From NCBI RefSeq assembly GCF_001661675.2, contig NZ_CP019603.1:186001-250000 (forward strand): a stretch of 64,000 nt of DNA, given 5' to 3'. Positions 1 through 8,412 of the stretch are shown here, piece after piece. Every line of letters starts with the position of its first letter. The stretch's first letter is position 1. The translations under genes and the position numbers were made by a program. Under the pieces are notes generated by a model. The model was not told the origin of the DNA. It saw nothing but the letters and a program-made list of their open reading frames with translations, and did no database searches. This DNA is from Croceicoccus marinus (lineage in GTDB: Bacteria > Pseudomonadota > Alphaproteobacteria > Sphingomonadales > Sphingomonadaceae).

Positions 1-144
1 AGCTACAGCACCTGTAGCGTCTATTGGAATGTTCTAGCGGGCAGCGTCTCGCGCAGCTTGGGCGTATCGGCGATCCGAAAAAGGAGAGCCAGCACATCGA
101 CACCGTGGGGCTTCAATTCGGCCCAGGCATGGGGTTATTCCTGT

Positions 145-1101
145 TTATTGGGCGATGGAATTGCTGTGCGAACGGGAGGCTTGGTCCACATGCAGCACCA
201 CCTTGCCGTGAGAACTGTCACTCAGCAGCGCCCAGGCTTCGGCAATGCGTTCGAGTGGGAATGACCGAATTGACACCGAAAGCTTTCCTTCTCGATGCCA
301 TGCAATCAAACGGTCGAAAGCGGCGCGGCGCTCGGCGACCGGTCTCTGCCCGGTGCCAATGCCGTGAACCGACTTGCCGACCAGTTCGGCCAGCGAGACG
401 GTGAGGTGCATGCCGGCTCCGACGCCGATGCTCATCATGCGCCCTCCCGCCGCCATCGCGCGCACCGCCGCTTGGGCGGGAGCGCCGAATACGCAGTCGA
501 GAACAATTTCAAATGGACCGGCAACGCTCAGTGCGGCGTCGTCATTTCCGGTTCCTATTTGGACGACCGCGTCGGCGATACCGCGGTCGATCAGGATGGA
601 CAGCGCATCGGCGCTACGTCCCGCGCCCACAACTCGCCCTGCACCCAGTTGCCTCGCCACTTGCAATGCGATCTGGCCAAGCGGGCCGGTTGCGCCCAGC
701 ACCAGTACGGTTTCCCCTGGCTTCACCTTGGCCTCTTGGAGGGGGATCAGCGCGCCGGTTCCCGATATGGCTAGCGAAATAGCCTGCTCTGCTTGGACAT
801 CTTCGGGCAAGGGCCAGATTTCCTCGTCAGCTACTGCAGTCCACTCGCAGGCCGAGCCATAGCCCGCGATCGAGTGCCCGAAATAAACGCGCCGACCGTC
901 CTCAAGTAAGCCGACTCCTTCACCTCCGATAACATAGGGGGGACTGGGCGGATTATAGACGCCCTTCGACCGCATGATGTCGGTCGGCTGTAACCCGGCC
1001 GCAAGAACGCGCACAATCGAGGTGCCCGGCTGTGCGGGGGGAGCCGGAAACTCCCTGATTACCGGATCGCCGCCCAATTCACTGATGATCGCTGCCAGCA
1101 T
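145..1101 (-). CDS. Medium-chain (quinone-oxidoreductase-like) NAD(P)-dependent reductase
   Basis: The 318-residue protein has the GroES-like N-terminal fold of the medium-chain dehydrogenase/reductase superfamily followed by a Rossmann half. The nucleotide-binding loop VLVLGATGPLGQ is seen near residues 130-145. No catalytic or structural zinc Cys/His cluster is evident, which fits the zinc-free quinone oxidoreductase/enoyl reductase branch rather than true alcohol dehydrogenases. The start ATG overlaps the stop of the upstream phosphotransferase-like gene by one base (TGATG), so the two are probably translationally coupled. It is the last gene of a minus-strand run with an epoxide-hydrolase-like and an SDR gene, which suggests reduction of a carbonyl or enone intermediate in a catabolic route. 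The substrate is unknown. Confidence 0.85.
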   Translation of the reverse strand: MLAAIISELGGDPVIREFPAPPAQPGTSIVRVLAAGLQPTDIMRSKGVYNPPSPPYVIGGEGVGLLEDGRRVYFGHSIAGYGSACEWTAVADEEIWPLPEDVQAEQAISLAISGTGALIPLQEAKVKPGETVLVLGATGPLGQIALQVARQLGAGRVVGAGRSADALSILIDRGIADAVVQIGTGNDDAALSVAGPFEIVLDCVFGAPAQAAVRAMAAGGRMMSIGVGAGMHLTVSLAELVGKSVHGIGTGQRPVAERRAAFDRLIAWHREGKLSVSIRSFPLERIAEAWALLSDSSHGKVVLHVDQASRSHSNSIAQ

Positions 1102-2468
1102 CAGCGGGTCTGCGGCAGTCGGACGTTCAGCGCAGCCTCGCCGATGGAAGTCGGCCCGAACAGTCGAAGGCGGCGCCCCTCGATCCGCGCGATCAGTTGG
1201 ATCAGCGCCATGTCCTGATCAGGTCCGGCTTCCAGAACGCGATGTTCCAGCGCCGCCTCAGCGCTGGGCCAGTCGGCGAAGTCTTCTCCCAACAACTGCG
1301 TTACATCGGCAATATCCTGCCTGACGACCTCCGCCCCGTAGGCATCAGCACGCTCCGCCCACTCCACAAGTTCGAGGGCTTGAGCCCTTTGGGACCCCGC
1401 GAGCTCATCCGACGGGGTGATCGAGCCGACTGTATCGGCAAGCTTGGCCATCAAGGCAGCATGATCGCCCTTGCGCCGTGGAAGTTCGGGGAGATCCGGC
1501 AAGGGAACGTCGGCGAGCTTCGACAGGGCCAACAGGATCGAGCGGCGCAGGGCGAGATCGAACTGTAGGTAGACGGAGTGGGGATCAGCCGGTTCAGGGC
1601 TTGCCACCGTGCCGGTGAACTGCATCGTACCTAGCAGCGAGAACTGAAGCACATGGAAAAGGATCGCGTCGTGATCCACCGGCTGTCCGCTCGCTTCCTC
1701 GTAATATCGCACGAGTTCGGGCAGCGGTGCGCCTAACGGCTCAATGGTATTGCGCATGCCCATTGTGGCAAGGTCGACCATGGGGTCGCCGATCATGCTG
1801 AATTCGAAATCGTAGAGCTTGGTCATCTTGCCGTCCTCGACAAGAAACTGGCCCGAATCGAACTGGATAAAGCTGGCCTTGTCGCGGTGGCGAGGGACGT
1901 TGCGGCGGATCCACTGGATGACGAACTCGAGCAGCGGCTCGGGCCGTGCTTTCGTGCGCCTGTACTGCGGCATATATGCCTCAAGCCCAACCAAAGCGAT
2001 GGCTTGAGCTTCTTCCGGTCGGTCCATACCGATAGCGACAAATGGCTCAAGGGGCAGGGCGTGCATGGCGGCCACGGCCTGCATGTATTCACGTCCGACG
2101 TTGCGTTTCTCATCGTCGGTCAGATCTGACAGGTCCCGTGTGCCCTTGATCGATTCCATGACAATGCACGGCGGATCAGCGACATAAGCATAGACCTGCG
2201 GCACGGGGATGCCGTGATCGTAGAGCACTTCGATTATGTCGGCCTCCCGCTTCAGGTCCGGAAAGATCGCGACATTGCCGCCCCGGTCTCCGCGGAGGTG
2301 GATGGTCTCGGTCGCTCCTTCCTTCTCGACCGCCACAAACCACGCAGGCCGCCAGCGGACCTGCCGCTGGGAGGAAACGATGCGACCGCCGACTGTCTCT
2401 TCCACCACCAGGTGAATGCGCGCCAATGCCTCGTCACTGTAGGCCGGATCGCCATTCGTAGAGCTCAT
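1101..2468 (-). CDS. Aminoglycoside-phosphotransferase-like (APH family) protein
   Basis: The protein has 455 residues from the ATG at 2468. This start is preferred over the TTG at 2507 because AAGGA lies about nine bases upstream. The middle part is recognisable as an APH/ChoK kinase-like fold: a region ending LYDFEFSMIGDPMVDLA matches the DxE...GDPxxDLA metal-binding segment. The Brenner loop, normally HGDxxxxN, reads QFDSGQF (Q202, D204, Q207). The aspartate is kept, but the usual His and Asn are not. Similar proteins sit in many acyl-CoA and steroid/terpenoid catabolic clusters. About 120 C-terminal residues extend beyond the kinase core. It could phosphorylate a small alcohol or act without kinase activity. 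Stop/start overlap couples it to the reductase downstream. Confidence 0.75.
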   Translation of the reverse strand: MSSTNGDPAYSDEALARIHLVVEETVGGRIVSSQRQVRWRPAWFVAVEKEGATETIHLRGDRGGNVAIFPDLKREADIIEVLYDHGIPVPQVYAYVADPPCIVMESIKGTRDLSDLTDDEKRNVGREYMQAVAAMHALPLEPFVAIGMDRPEEAQAIALVGLEAYMPQYRRTKARPEPLLEFVIQWIRRNVPRHRDKASFIQFDSGQFLVEDGKMTKLYDFEFSMIGDPMVDLATMGMRNTIEPLGAPLPELVRYYEEASGQPVDHDAILFHVLQFSLLGTMQFTGTVASPEPADPHSVYLQFDLALRRSILLALSKLADVPLPDLPELPRRKGDHAALMAKLADTVGSITPSDELAGSQRAQALELVEWAERADAYGAEVVRQDIADVTQLLGEDFADWPSAEAALEHRVLEAGPDQDMALIQLIARIEGRRLRLFGPTSIGEAALNVRLPQTR

Positions 2469-2552
2469 GTCGCTGGGTCCTTGGATAAGCTGGGCAATCC
2501 GGCACAATTCGCTGCAGCTTAGCGTTCATGCCGGCGCCGTATCATGACGAAC

Positions 2553-2990
2553 CTAGGCAGAAAGTTCGTCGGTTCCGGCAAAGTCCTGGCTCACTCCCAT
2601 CTTCTTTGTCAGATCGGCCATGTCGAGATACTCGCGCCACTTCGCGATCTTGCCATCTTCGTCGAATTCGTAGATCGCGACCATCTGGTGCGGGCACCAA
2701 TTTCCCATGATATAGGCGGTATCCGAACGTTCCTGCATCACCATGCGTTCGTTAGACAAGATGTTGACTTCGTTGCATTTATTATGCGTGGCGACTCTAC
2801 TTTGCTGCTCGATCTCCTTTCGAAGCGCTTCCTGTCCTTTGATGACCGGTCCGCCCGGCACCCATAATTGCCACTCGGCGTCGTCGGACATCATCGAAAG
2901 GATCTTATCGATGTCGGGCTTGGTTTCCGCCGTGCCATCGCCCCATGCGGCGTGGAATTCGCGGACATAGTCTTCTTGCTTCTTACCCAC
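2553..2990 (-). CDS. SnoaL/limonene-epoxide-hydrolase-like protein (NTF2 fold)
   Basis: This 145-residue protein has the size and motifs of the limonene-1,2-epoxide hydrolase branch of the NTF2-like superfamily. Seen directly: ERSD around residues 87-90 and WREYLD at 118-123. In limonene epoxide hydrolases the catalytic Asp-Arg-Asp triad comes from an RxD pair and the final Asp of a WRDYFD segment. Here R88, D90 and D123 occupy those places, so epoxide hydrolysis is plausible. The start is GTG, preceded by AGGAGA at a good distance. It lies just downstream of an SDR gene (18 bp gap), consistent with one catabolic operon. Other SnoaL-like roles (isomerase, cyclase) cannot be excluded. Confidence 0.75.
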   Translation of the reverse strand: MGKKQEDYVREFHAAWGDGTAETKPDIDKILSMMSDDAEWQLWVPGGPVIKGQEALRKEIEQQSRVATHNKCNEVNILSNERMVMQERSDTAYIMGNWCPHQMVAIYEFDEDGKIAKWREYLDMADLTKKMGVSQDFAGTDELSA

Positions 2991-3007
2991 GAGGCGATCT
3001 CCTGGTT

Positions 3008-3817
3008 TCAGGCCTTTGCCTGCATCTTGCGCGTAACGCTTATGAAAGGAACGGTGCAGCTCTGGCCGCCGTCCACCGAATAAAGCTGTCCATTGACATA
3101 TCTCGATTCGTCGGAGGCGAGGAAGAGCGCCATGGCGGCAATATCCTCTGGCTCGCCTATGAAAGGTGTATTGAGCACCTCAATGAAAGCCTCGTCCATT
3201 TCTGGCGTGGACCACTTTATCTTGGACGGGGTCTGGGTTGGGCCAGGCAAGATTGCGTTGCTGCGGATCCCTTGCTTGCCATAAGTCGCGGCGATTGCCT
3301 GAACGAACCAGTTCAGCGCGGCCTTTGACGATCCGTAGCTATACGCCGTAACGTCTCCGCCAAGCGAACTGCCCGACGACGTCGCGATGATGGATCCGCC
3401 GCCCTGTTCCAGCATATAGGGAATGGCGAACTTGCTGGCCATCACCGCACCGATCACGTTCACCCTTAGATTGGCGAGAAATATCTCCGGGTCGAAGGCC
3501 AGAAAGTCGGCATCGCGCATCGCCATTTCGGAGTTCACGAACAGGGCGTTGTTGAACAAGACGTCGACCCGCCCAAATTGCGAAACGGTTGTATCGATCA
3601 TAGTCTTGGCAGCTTCGGTATCACTGATGTCCACCGTCATCGCCATCGCCTGACCGCCGTTGGCAACGATCCTATCGGCAACGCGCCTTGCACTTTCCGC
3701 GACGATGTCGGCGACAACGACGGTCGCGCCTTCCGAAGCGAACATCGTGGCGCTGGCATCGCCGATTCCGCTGCCACCGCCGGTCACGATCGCGACCTTA
3801 CCTTTTAGGCGATCCAT
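3008..3817 (-). CDS. Short-chain dehydrogenase/reductase (SDR)
   Basis: This is a classical SDR of 269 residues from the second of two adjacent ATGs, chosen because GGAGAGG is spaced correctly only for that one. Numbering from the first ATG: TGGGSGIG cofactor loop at 13-20, D38 in VVVADI (Asp there favours NAD(H)), NNAL at 90-93 in place of the usual NNAG, and a catalytic Ser149-Tyr162-Lys166 set (YGSSK). The C-terminal SVDGG segment is typical of the family. It is the first gene of the minus-strand run of reductases and the epoxide-hydrolase-like gene, and is divergent from the P450 gene. It probably oxidises a secondary alcohol produced by P450 or epoxide hydrolase action; the substrate is not known. 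Confidence 0.9.
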   Translation of the reverse strand: MDRLKGKVAIVTGGGSGIGDASATMFASEGATVVVADIVAESARRVADRIVANGGQAMAMTVDISDTEAAKTMIDTTVSQFGRVDVLFNNALFVNSEMAMRDADFLAFDPEIFLANLRVNVIGAVMASKFAIPYMLEQGGGSIIATSSGSSLGGDVTAYSYGSSKAALNWFVQAIAATYGKQGIRSNAILPGPTQTPSKIKWSTPEMDEAFIEVLNTPFIGEPEDIAAMALFLASDESRYVNGQLYSVDGGQSCTVPFISVTRKMQAKA

Positions 3818-4112
3818 CATCCTCTCCGTAATGCCGCTCCTGCTTATCGCGGAAAGTGCGTGCCCTTAGATGGTATGCAACCTACCCGATGGCCGGTTGC
3901 TGTTGGGGCTGAACGACGATGTTGGTGCAACGGCACGATGTGGTTCGGCTGCGCATACCTATCTTAAGAGAGGTTTTTACCTGGGGCGTGAGGGCACATC
4001 GTCGGCCGCTATAGGACGCGTCAATCTTCAGTCGCGCAGGCCCGCAAGATGTCGGCAGGGTTATCGATGACCCGAAGCGGCGGCAACAAAACAAGAATGG
4101 TGGAGAAATCGG

Positions 4113-5336
4113 ATGGCTAGCGCTGCAACCCAGGAAATCCCGGCCCATGTACCCGCCAAAAAGGCGATGCGCCTTCCGTTTTTCGCACGTGAGGAAGTCA
4201 AGGACTGCCCACAGGAAAAGATGATCCCCGAAATGCACAAGTCTCTGGGGCCAATCACCTATGTCACGAACATTTTCCCCGGCGACAAGCCGGGATGGCT
4301 ACTTACCGGCTATCAAGACACGATGGCACTGCTGCGCGATCCCGAAAATTTTACCAAGAACGGGATGGGGCAGTGGTCGCAAAGCATCGATGAAAACTGG
4401 CTGGTGGTGCCTACGGAAATTGATCCGCCGAGCCACACCTTCTATCGAAAGGCGCTCAACCCCCAATTCTCGCCGCAGAAGATGGCGGCAATGAAGGACG
4501 ATCTGCGTCGCCGCGCGCATGACCTTATCGATGTATTTAAGGGCCGCGGGTCCTGCGACTTCGTCAACGAGTTTTCGGAACGCTTCCCGATCTTCATCGT
4601 GCTCGATCTTCTGGGTTTGCCGCAGGATCGGATGGCCGAATTCCTCGTCTGGGAAAAGGACATGCTCCACACCAATGACTGGAAAGTGCGCGTCGCCGCG
4701 GTAACGCATGTGGTCGATTACCTTCGCGGCGAAATCGCCGACCGCCGTGCCAATCCACGAGACGATTACATCACCCGCATCTTCGATTTCGAGGTCGACG
4801 ACGGCCGCAAATGGAACGACGAGGAGGTGCTTGGCCACTGCTTCAACCTGTTCCTCGGCGGCCTCGACACGGTTACGACGATGCTTGGCAACATCTTTTG
4901 TCATCTCGCACGCCACCCCGATCAGCAGAAGGAACTACGCGAAAATCCGGACAAGATTGTCCTGGCGGTCGAGGAGTTCCTGCGGGTTTATGGTCCGGTT
5001 ACGGCATTCCGCATTGCGACGCGCGAATTGGAAATACATGGTCAGAAAATTATGCCGGGCGAATATGTATCGGTCTGCACCCCTGTCGCCAATCAGGATC
5101 CCGAACAGCACGACAACCCTTCCGAAGTGCGCTTCGACCGTAAGGCTCCTCACATTGCACTTGGCGGAGGCATCCACAAATGCCTCGGCATGCATCTTGC
5201 CCGGTTCGAGCTTCAGACGGCGCTTGAGGTCTTTCTCGCGGAAATTCCGCAGTTCCGATTCAAGGACGGGTTCGCGCCGTCCTACTTCGTCGGCAATATA
5301 ACCTTTGTCCCGCGCCTCGAACTGCAGTGGAGTTGA
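4113..5336 (+). CDS. Cytochrome P450
   Basis: This is a bacterial class I P450 of 407 residues, the normal length. The I-helix oxygen-binding segment reads LGGLDT (D252, T253), the K-helix ExxR is E288-F-L-R291, and the haem loop is LGGGIHKCLG with the thiolate ligand Cys357. The usual Phe of FxxG is Leu, as in several proteobacterial P450s. The substrate-region signature DPPSHTFYR is also present. A GGAG lies eight bases before the ATG. The gene is divergent from the SDR operon and is followed directly by the decayed alcohol dehydrogenase and an E2 domain. No ferredoxin or ferredoxin reductase is nearby, so redox partners must come from elsewhere. Confidence 0.95.
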   Translation: MASAATQEIPAHVPAKKAMRLPFFAREEVKDCPQEKMIPEMHKSLGPITYVTNIFPGDKPGWLLTGYQDTMALLRDPENFTKNGMGQWSQSIDENWLVVPTEIDPPSHTFYRKALNPQFSPQKMAAMKDDLRRRAHDLIDVFKGRGSCDFVNEFSERFPIFIVLDLLGLPQDRMAEFLVWEKDMLHTNDWKVRVAAVTHVVDYLRGEIADRRANPRDDYITRIFDFEVDDGRKWNDEEVLGHCFNLFLGGLDTVTTMLGNIFCHLARHPDQQKELRENPDKIVLAVEEFLRVYGPVTAFRIATRELEIHGQKIMPGEYVSVCTPVANQDPEQHDNPSEVRFDRKAPHIALGGGIHKCLGMHLARFELQTALEVFLAEIPQFRFKDGFAPSYFVGNITFVPRLELQWS

Positions 5337-5746
5337 CCCATGCACTGGGTGCGCATGATGTGCTGCTGTCGAAAGATGCCGATGCCATGTAAGCGGCATT
5401 CGGGCGGTTCGACCTTGTACTCGACACCATCCCCGTAGCTCACGACATGACACCTTACCTCAACCTTGTCGGGCGCGACGGAATTGTGGTGCTGATTGGC
5501 GCGATCGACATGGTACCCCGCTTTCATTCGGGCAATCTGCTGATGCGGCGACGCTCCCTTTCCGCATCGATGATCGGCGGCATCGTCGAAACACAGGAAC
5601 TGCTGGATTTCTGTGCCCACCACGGAATCCTGCCAGAATGCGAATTGATCGCCATGGCAGACATCAACGAAGGCTTTGGACGCATGGAGCGCAACGACGC
5701 AAAATATCGGTTTGTGATCGATATGGCTACCTTGGAACGAAAGTAA
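5333..5746 (+). pseudogene. Remnant of a YahK/AdhC-type zinc alcohol dehydrogenase (C-terminal third)
   Basis: Read in the frame of the ATG at 5447, bases 5333-5746 encode the C-terminal third of a cinnamyl-alcohol-dehydrogenase-type (YahK) enzyme. Recognisable blocks are ALGAHDV, FDLVLDT, the SASMIGGIVETQELLDFC stretch and the final KYRFVID. An in-frame TAA at 5390-5392 breaks the frame, and the N-terminal catalytic domain with its zinc ligands is missing. The homology starts exactly at the stop of the P450 gene, so the front half was lost in a deletion whose endpoint is the P450 3' end. The 99-residue ORF from 5447 could be translated but cannot be an active dehydrogenase. Confidence 0.8.
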
Positions 5747-5764
5747 CGCAGCAAAGCTATAGAT

Positions 5765-6463
5765 ATGAAGGATTATCTAGGTCAGTTTGGCGCCGTCGAG
5801 GTTGCGGACACATCGAATTTTCAACGTGTTATAGGGAAGCGTCTTACCGCGAGCTGGAACACCATCCCGCATGTCACTCACAATGACGATTTTGATGTCA
5901 CCGCGTTGGAAGCATTTCGGGCAAGTTTTGGCCCGGATCGCAAGATTTCTCCCCTGATCTTCCTAATCAAGGCGCTGGTCGTAGCACTACAGCAGTTCCC
6001 GCAGTTCAACAGCTCCCTATCCGAAGACGGGAAGGAATTGATCCGAAAACGGTATTTCAATATCAGCATCGCGGTCGACGGACCTCCTGGACTGCTAGTC
6101 CCCGTACTACGCGACGCCGATCGCAAGACTGTCGACGAATTGGCCGCCGAGCTTAGCGCGACCAGCAAGCAAGCGCGTGAAAAGGGCTTGCCTATGGCCG
6201 CGATGGAAGGCGGGTCGATGACCATTTCCTCGCTGGGCGGTATCGGAGGTACGTCCTTTACGCCAATCATCAATCCGCCAGAAGTGGCGATCCTTGGCGT
6301 CACGCCGATGCGCAATGTGGCGCACTGGACTGGAAAAGAATTTGAACCCCGGCAGATGATGCCACTATCGCTCAGCTATGATCACCGCGTGATCAATGGA
6401 GACGACGCGGCGCGCTTCCTACGGTTCATTGCACAGGTAGTTGAGAATCCGGCCAACCTCTAA
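5765..6463 (+). CDS. Stand-alone 2-oxoacid dehydrogenase E2 acyltransferase catalytic domain
   Basis: The 232 residues correspond to the catalytic core of dihydrolipoyl acyltransferase (E2). The block SLGGIGGTSFTPIINPPEVAI and the active-site segment SYDHRVINGDDAARF (His207, Asn211) are clear. Asn in place of Asp after HRVI is known from gammaproteobacterial-type pyruvate E2p. The lipoyl domain and peripheral subunit-binding domain that normally precede the core (about 200 or more residues) are absent, and no lipoyl-domain or E1/E3 gene is in the window. The protein could use free CoA or lipoyl donors in trans, or be a vestige. It begins 19 bases after the alcohol dehydrogenase remnant; no strong ribosome-binding site is visible. 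Confidence 0.85.
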   Translation: MKDYLGQFGAVEVADTSNFQRVIGKRLTASWNTIPHVTHNDDFDVTALEAFRASFGPDRKISPLIFLIKALVVALQQFPQFNSSLSEDGKELIRKRYFNISIAVDGPPGLLVPVLRDADRKTVDELAAELSATSKQAREKGLPMAAMEGGSMTISSLGGIGGTSFTPIINPPEVAILGVTPMRNVAHWTGKEFEPRQMMPLSLSYDHRVINGDDAARFLRFIAQVVENPANL

Positions 6464-6762
6464 TGGAAATTTTAGATATTAGGTTTGTCAGTCGAGTTTT
6501 TAACATCATATTAGAAACATATTCGCAGAGTTCGATAGAACAGATTACATAGACAGTTATGAGAACTACAAAGGGGATTAAAGAGACGGCGGTGCTAGAC
6601 ACTCTGGAAAACTAAGTCGTAATCATTGAGGTTTCGACAGAATGCTAGCGCGTGCAGCGAGTAAGACATTGTGATCCTCACGGAAAGGAGCACCGCGACC
6701 ACGGCCTGAATATCAAATTCGAGGGCAATAAAGTTGAAGATTTACCAGAAGGGAGAGGTAAG

Positions 6763-7047
6763 ATGATCGTTATCGCGTGGCTCACTCTATTCATTTTGGG
6801 ATGGTCTTCGGATCGGTGGTCTATTGGTCTGACAATCGCACCGTTATCTGCGTCAATAATTACAGTATCGTGTCTTTTTATGACCAATAATCCAGCTTTT
6901 ACGTCTATTGAGAGACATTTTGAATTTACGGTTGAAAGCATTACGCTTAATTTTTTAGTAAAGATGCTTTATTCTCTAATATTTTTCACGATCGGGTATA
7001 TCTGTCATAAGGTTTGGGAACGTCTTATTATGCGCCGCAAGTTATAG
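6763..7047 (+). CDS. Small hypothetical membrane protein
   Basis: A 94-residue protein is predicted from the ATG at 6763, which is preceded by GAGAGG. A longer reading from 6652 lacks a ribosome-binding site. Hydrophobic segments are seen at residues 2-14, about 20-40 and about 60-80, followed by a basic C-terminal tail. I do not recognise a family. The local base composition (6464-7400) is clearly more AT-rich than the neighbours, suggesting recently acquired DNA. It stands alone between the catabolic island and the HigBA module. Expression is unproven. Confidence 0.4.
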   Translation: MIVIAWLTLFILGWSSDRWSIGLTIAPLSASIITVSCLFMTNNPAFTSIERHFEFTVESITLNFLVKMLYSLIFFTIGYICHKVWERLIMRRKL

Positions 7048-7405
7048 GCAGAGAGCAGGTTTTCATATTAATACGGCAGAAGTATATCATCGTAACTGGA
7101 AGGGCTGCATTCGAGGTAATGCCTAAGGTGGCTTGGGAGAGATGCAGGCGAGAATGGCTTTTGCACTGATCGCCGGCTTGTGAAGGCGGCGCTCCGGAGA
7201 CTGTTCTCAATTTGTCTGATCAAGCCATCAAAACACCACGGACCTAAAGAAAAAATCTTGGTTTACATAATGCATATTATCAGCGCGTCGTGGTCCTTTG
7301 AAAATGCGCCTGATTTTAGCCGAATTCCCGCCTAATTGACATAACGTGGACGATGGCCGCTCCCCTACGATGGAGGTTCAAACGCCAGCGCGCGGCCTTT
7401 GCCGA
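7048..7405. other. Intergenic stretch without recognisable gene
   Basis: About 360 bases, AT-rich in its first half, between a small membrane ORF and the 3' end of higA. I see no convincing ORF, RNA gene or terminator in it. Confidence 0.5.
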
Positions 7406-7717
7406 CTAAACCGGTTCCGGAATGCGGTCGACCTTGATGCTATCGGCCATTTCCTCAGCGCGCGCGAGGTCATAGGCTGCTTGCATGCGCAACAAGGTCG
7501 CTGCTGAAACGCCAAAGGCCTTTTCGAACCGGATCGCCATATCAGGCGACAACCCAGCCTTACCGTTGAGCAGATTGCTCAGAGGCGGACGCGACACGCC
7601 AAAGCGATTGGCAAGATCGGTGACGCTAATACCGTAAGGCAAAACCATCTCTTCCTTGAGCCAGGCGCCTGGATGAACGGCCAGAGAACGATGCATCTTG
7701 AGAGCCATCAGTGACAA
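7406..7717 (-). CDS. higA: HigA-type antitoxin (XRE helix-turn-helix)
   Basis: The 103-residue protein is of the HigA/VapI addiction-module antitoxin family. The N-terminal phrase HPGAWLKEEMVLPYGIS and the helix-turn-helix VTDLANRFGVSRPPLSNLLNG (residues about 34-54) are typical. It overlaps the 3' end of higB by 10 bases, the usual toxin-first higBA order. It should neutralise HigB and bind the palindromes upstream of higB as an autorepressor. Confidence 0.9.
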   Translation of the reverse strand: MSLMALKMHRSLAVHPGAWLKEEMVLPYGISVTDLANRFGVSRPPLSNLLNGKAGLSPDMAIRFEKAFGVSAATLLRMQAAYDLARAEEMADSIKVDRIPEPV

Positions 7718-7989
7718 TCCTCCAGATCGAGATGGGCAATGGTTGTCTCATCAACCTTCGTAAAAACAAGCCGCCAGTTCTTCGTGACTGTCATCGCGAA
7801 CCAGCCCGCCCGGTTCCCTGTCAGCGCATGGAAACCATAGTTCGGCGGAATGGCGAGTTCATCAAATGAGCCGGTCGCATCGATAAAGGCCAGCATCCTG
7901 CGAAGCCGCTCCACCTCCATGAGCCCCCTCGCCTTCCCTGTCGTGAAGAACTTGCGGAGGTTTTTGTGATCGATGCTTTCGATCTCCAT
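7708..7989 (-). CDS. higB: HigB-type toxin (RelE/ParE superfamily mRNA interferase)
   Basis: A 93-residue HigB/plasmid-maintenance killer protein. Recognisable elements are the N-terminal basic helix KNLRKFFTTGKARG, the central LTGNRAGWFAMTV and the NWRLVF strand followed by a C-terminal HLDLEDCH. Proteins of this family cut mRNA on the ribosome. It is first in a two-gene operon and overlaps higA. Two strong palindromes and a TTGACA box lie immediately upstream of the start. Confidence 0.9.
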   Translation of the reverse strand: MEIESIDHKNLRKFFTTGKARGLMEVERLRRMLAFIDATGSFDELAIPPNYGFHALTGNRAGWFAMTVTKNWRLVFTKVDETTIAHLDLEDCH

Positions 7990-7995
7990 GGATTT

Positions 7996-8049
7996 GTAAT
8001 GTCATACATTACATGCGCTGTCAAGTTAGTGTAATGCGGCGCATTACAC
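7996..8049 (-). promoter_or_regulatory. higBA promoter with two palindromic operators
   Basis: Two perfect inverted repeats share the half-site GTAATG-N5-CATTAC: one at 7996-8012 and one, extended to GTGTAATG-N5-CATTACAC, at 8029-8049. Their centres are 35 bp apart. Between them, on the minus strand, lies a perfect -35 box TTGACA (8019-8024), so the downstream operator overlaps the expected -10 region and the upstream one flanks the -35. The higB ATG begins seven bases after the first palindrome. HigA is the probable ligand (inference). Confidence 0.8.
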
Positions 8050-8412
8050 TCACGTCTCATTTCGGCCCCCTGCCCTGCACGCTTTTGTGATGCCGTATGA
8101 CCGCAAAGTCGGACGATCCGGAACGGCAAGTTTTGGATCGTGAATCGTGGATAGCGGTCATTCCGGACGATGGACCGGCATGTCGGCTTCGCGCCCTAAT
8201 CTAGGCCAAAGCGGATTGCTTGACGATCGCTTGAAAACGGAAATGGTTGCCCATGGGGCTCAAAGCTGAAGTTTGTGACTTAATTGCCGCCTTCGAAAGC
8301 GAGAATGAATGACCGATTTTGTCAGAAGCAGGCGCTGCACGGTAATGGATCGGCCCCAGCAGGTGACATGCTCACGAGAAACTCCACCGGTGCGTATGTC
8401 TAGTCCGCCGGG
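8050..8412. other. Intergenic stretch without recognisable gene
   Basis: About 360 bases between the higBA promoter and the 3' end of the GGDEF-EAL gene. Short ORFs here lack ribosome-binding sites and family signatures; no RNA gene or strong terminator was seen. Confidence 0.5.

Noticed and set aside
24..404. Plus-strand ORFs at the left edge
   Set aside because: They lie antisense to the reductase gene or in its downstream flank and have no motif.
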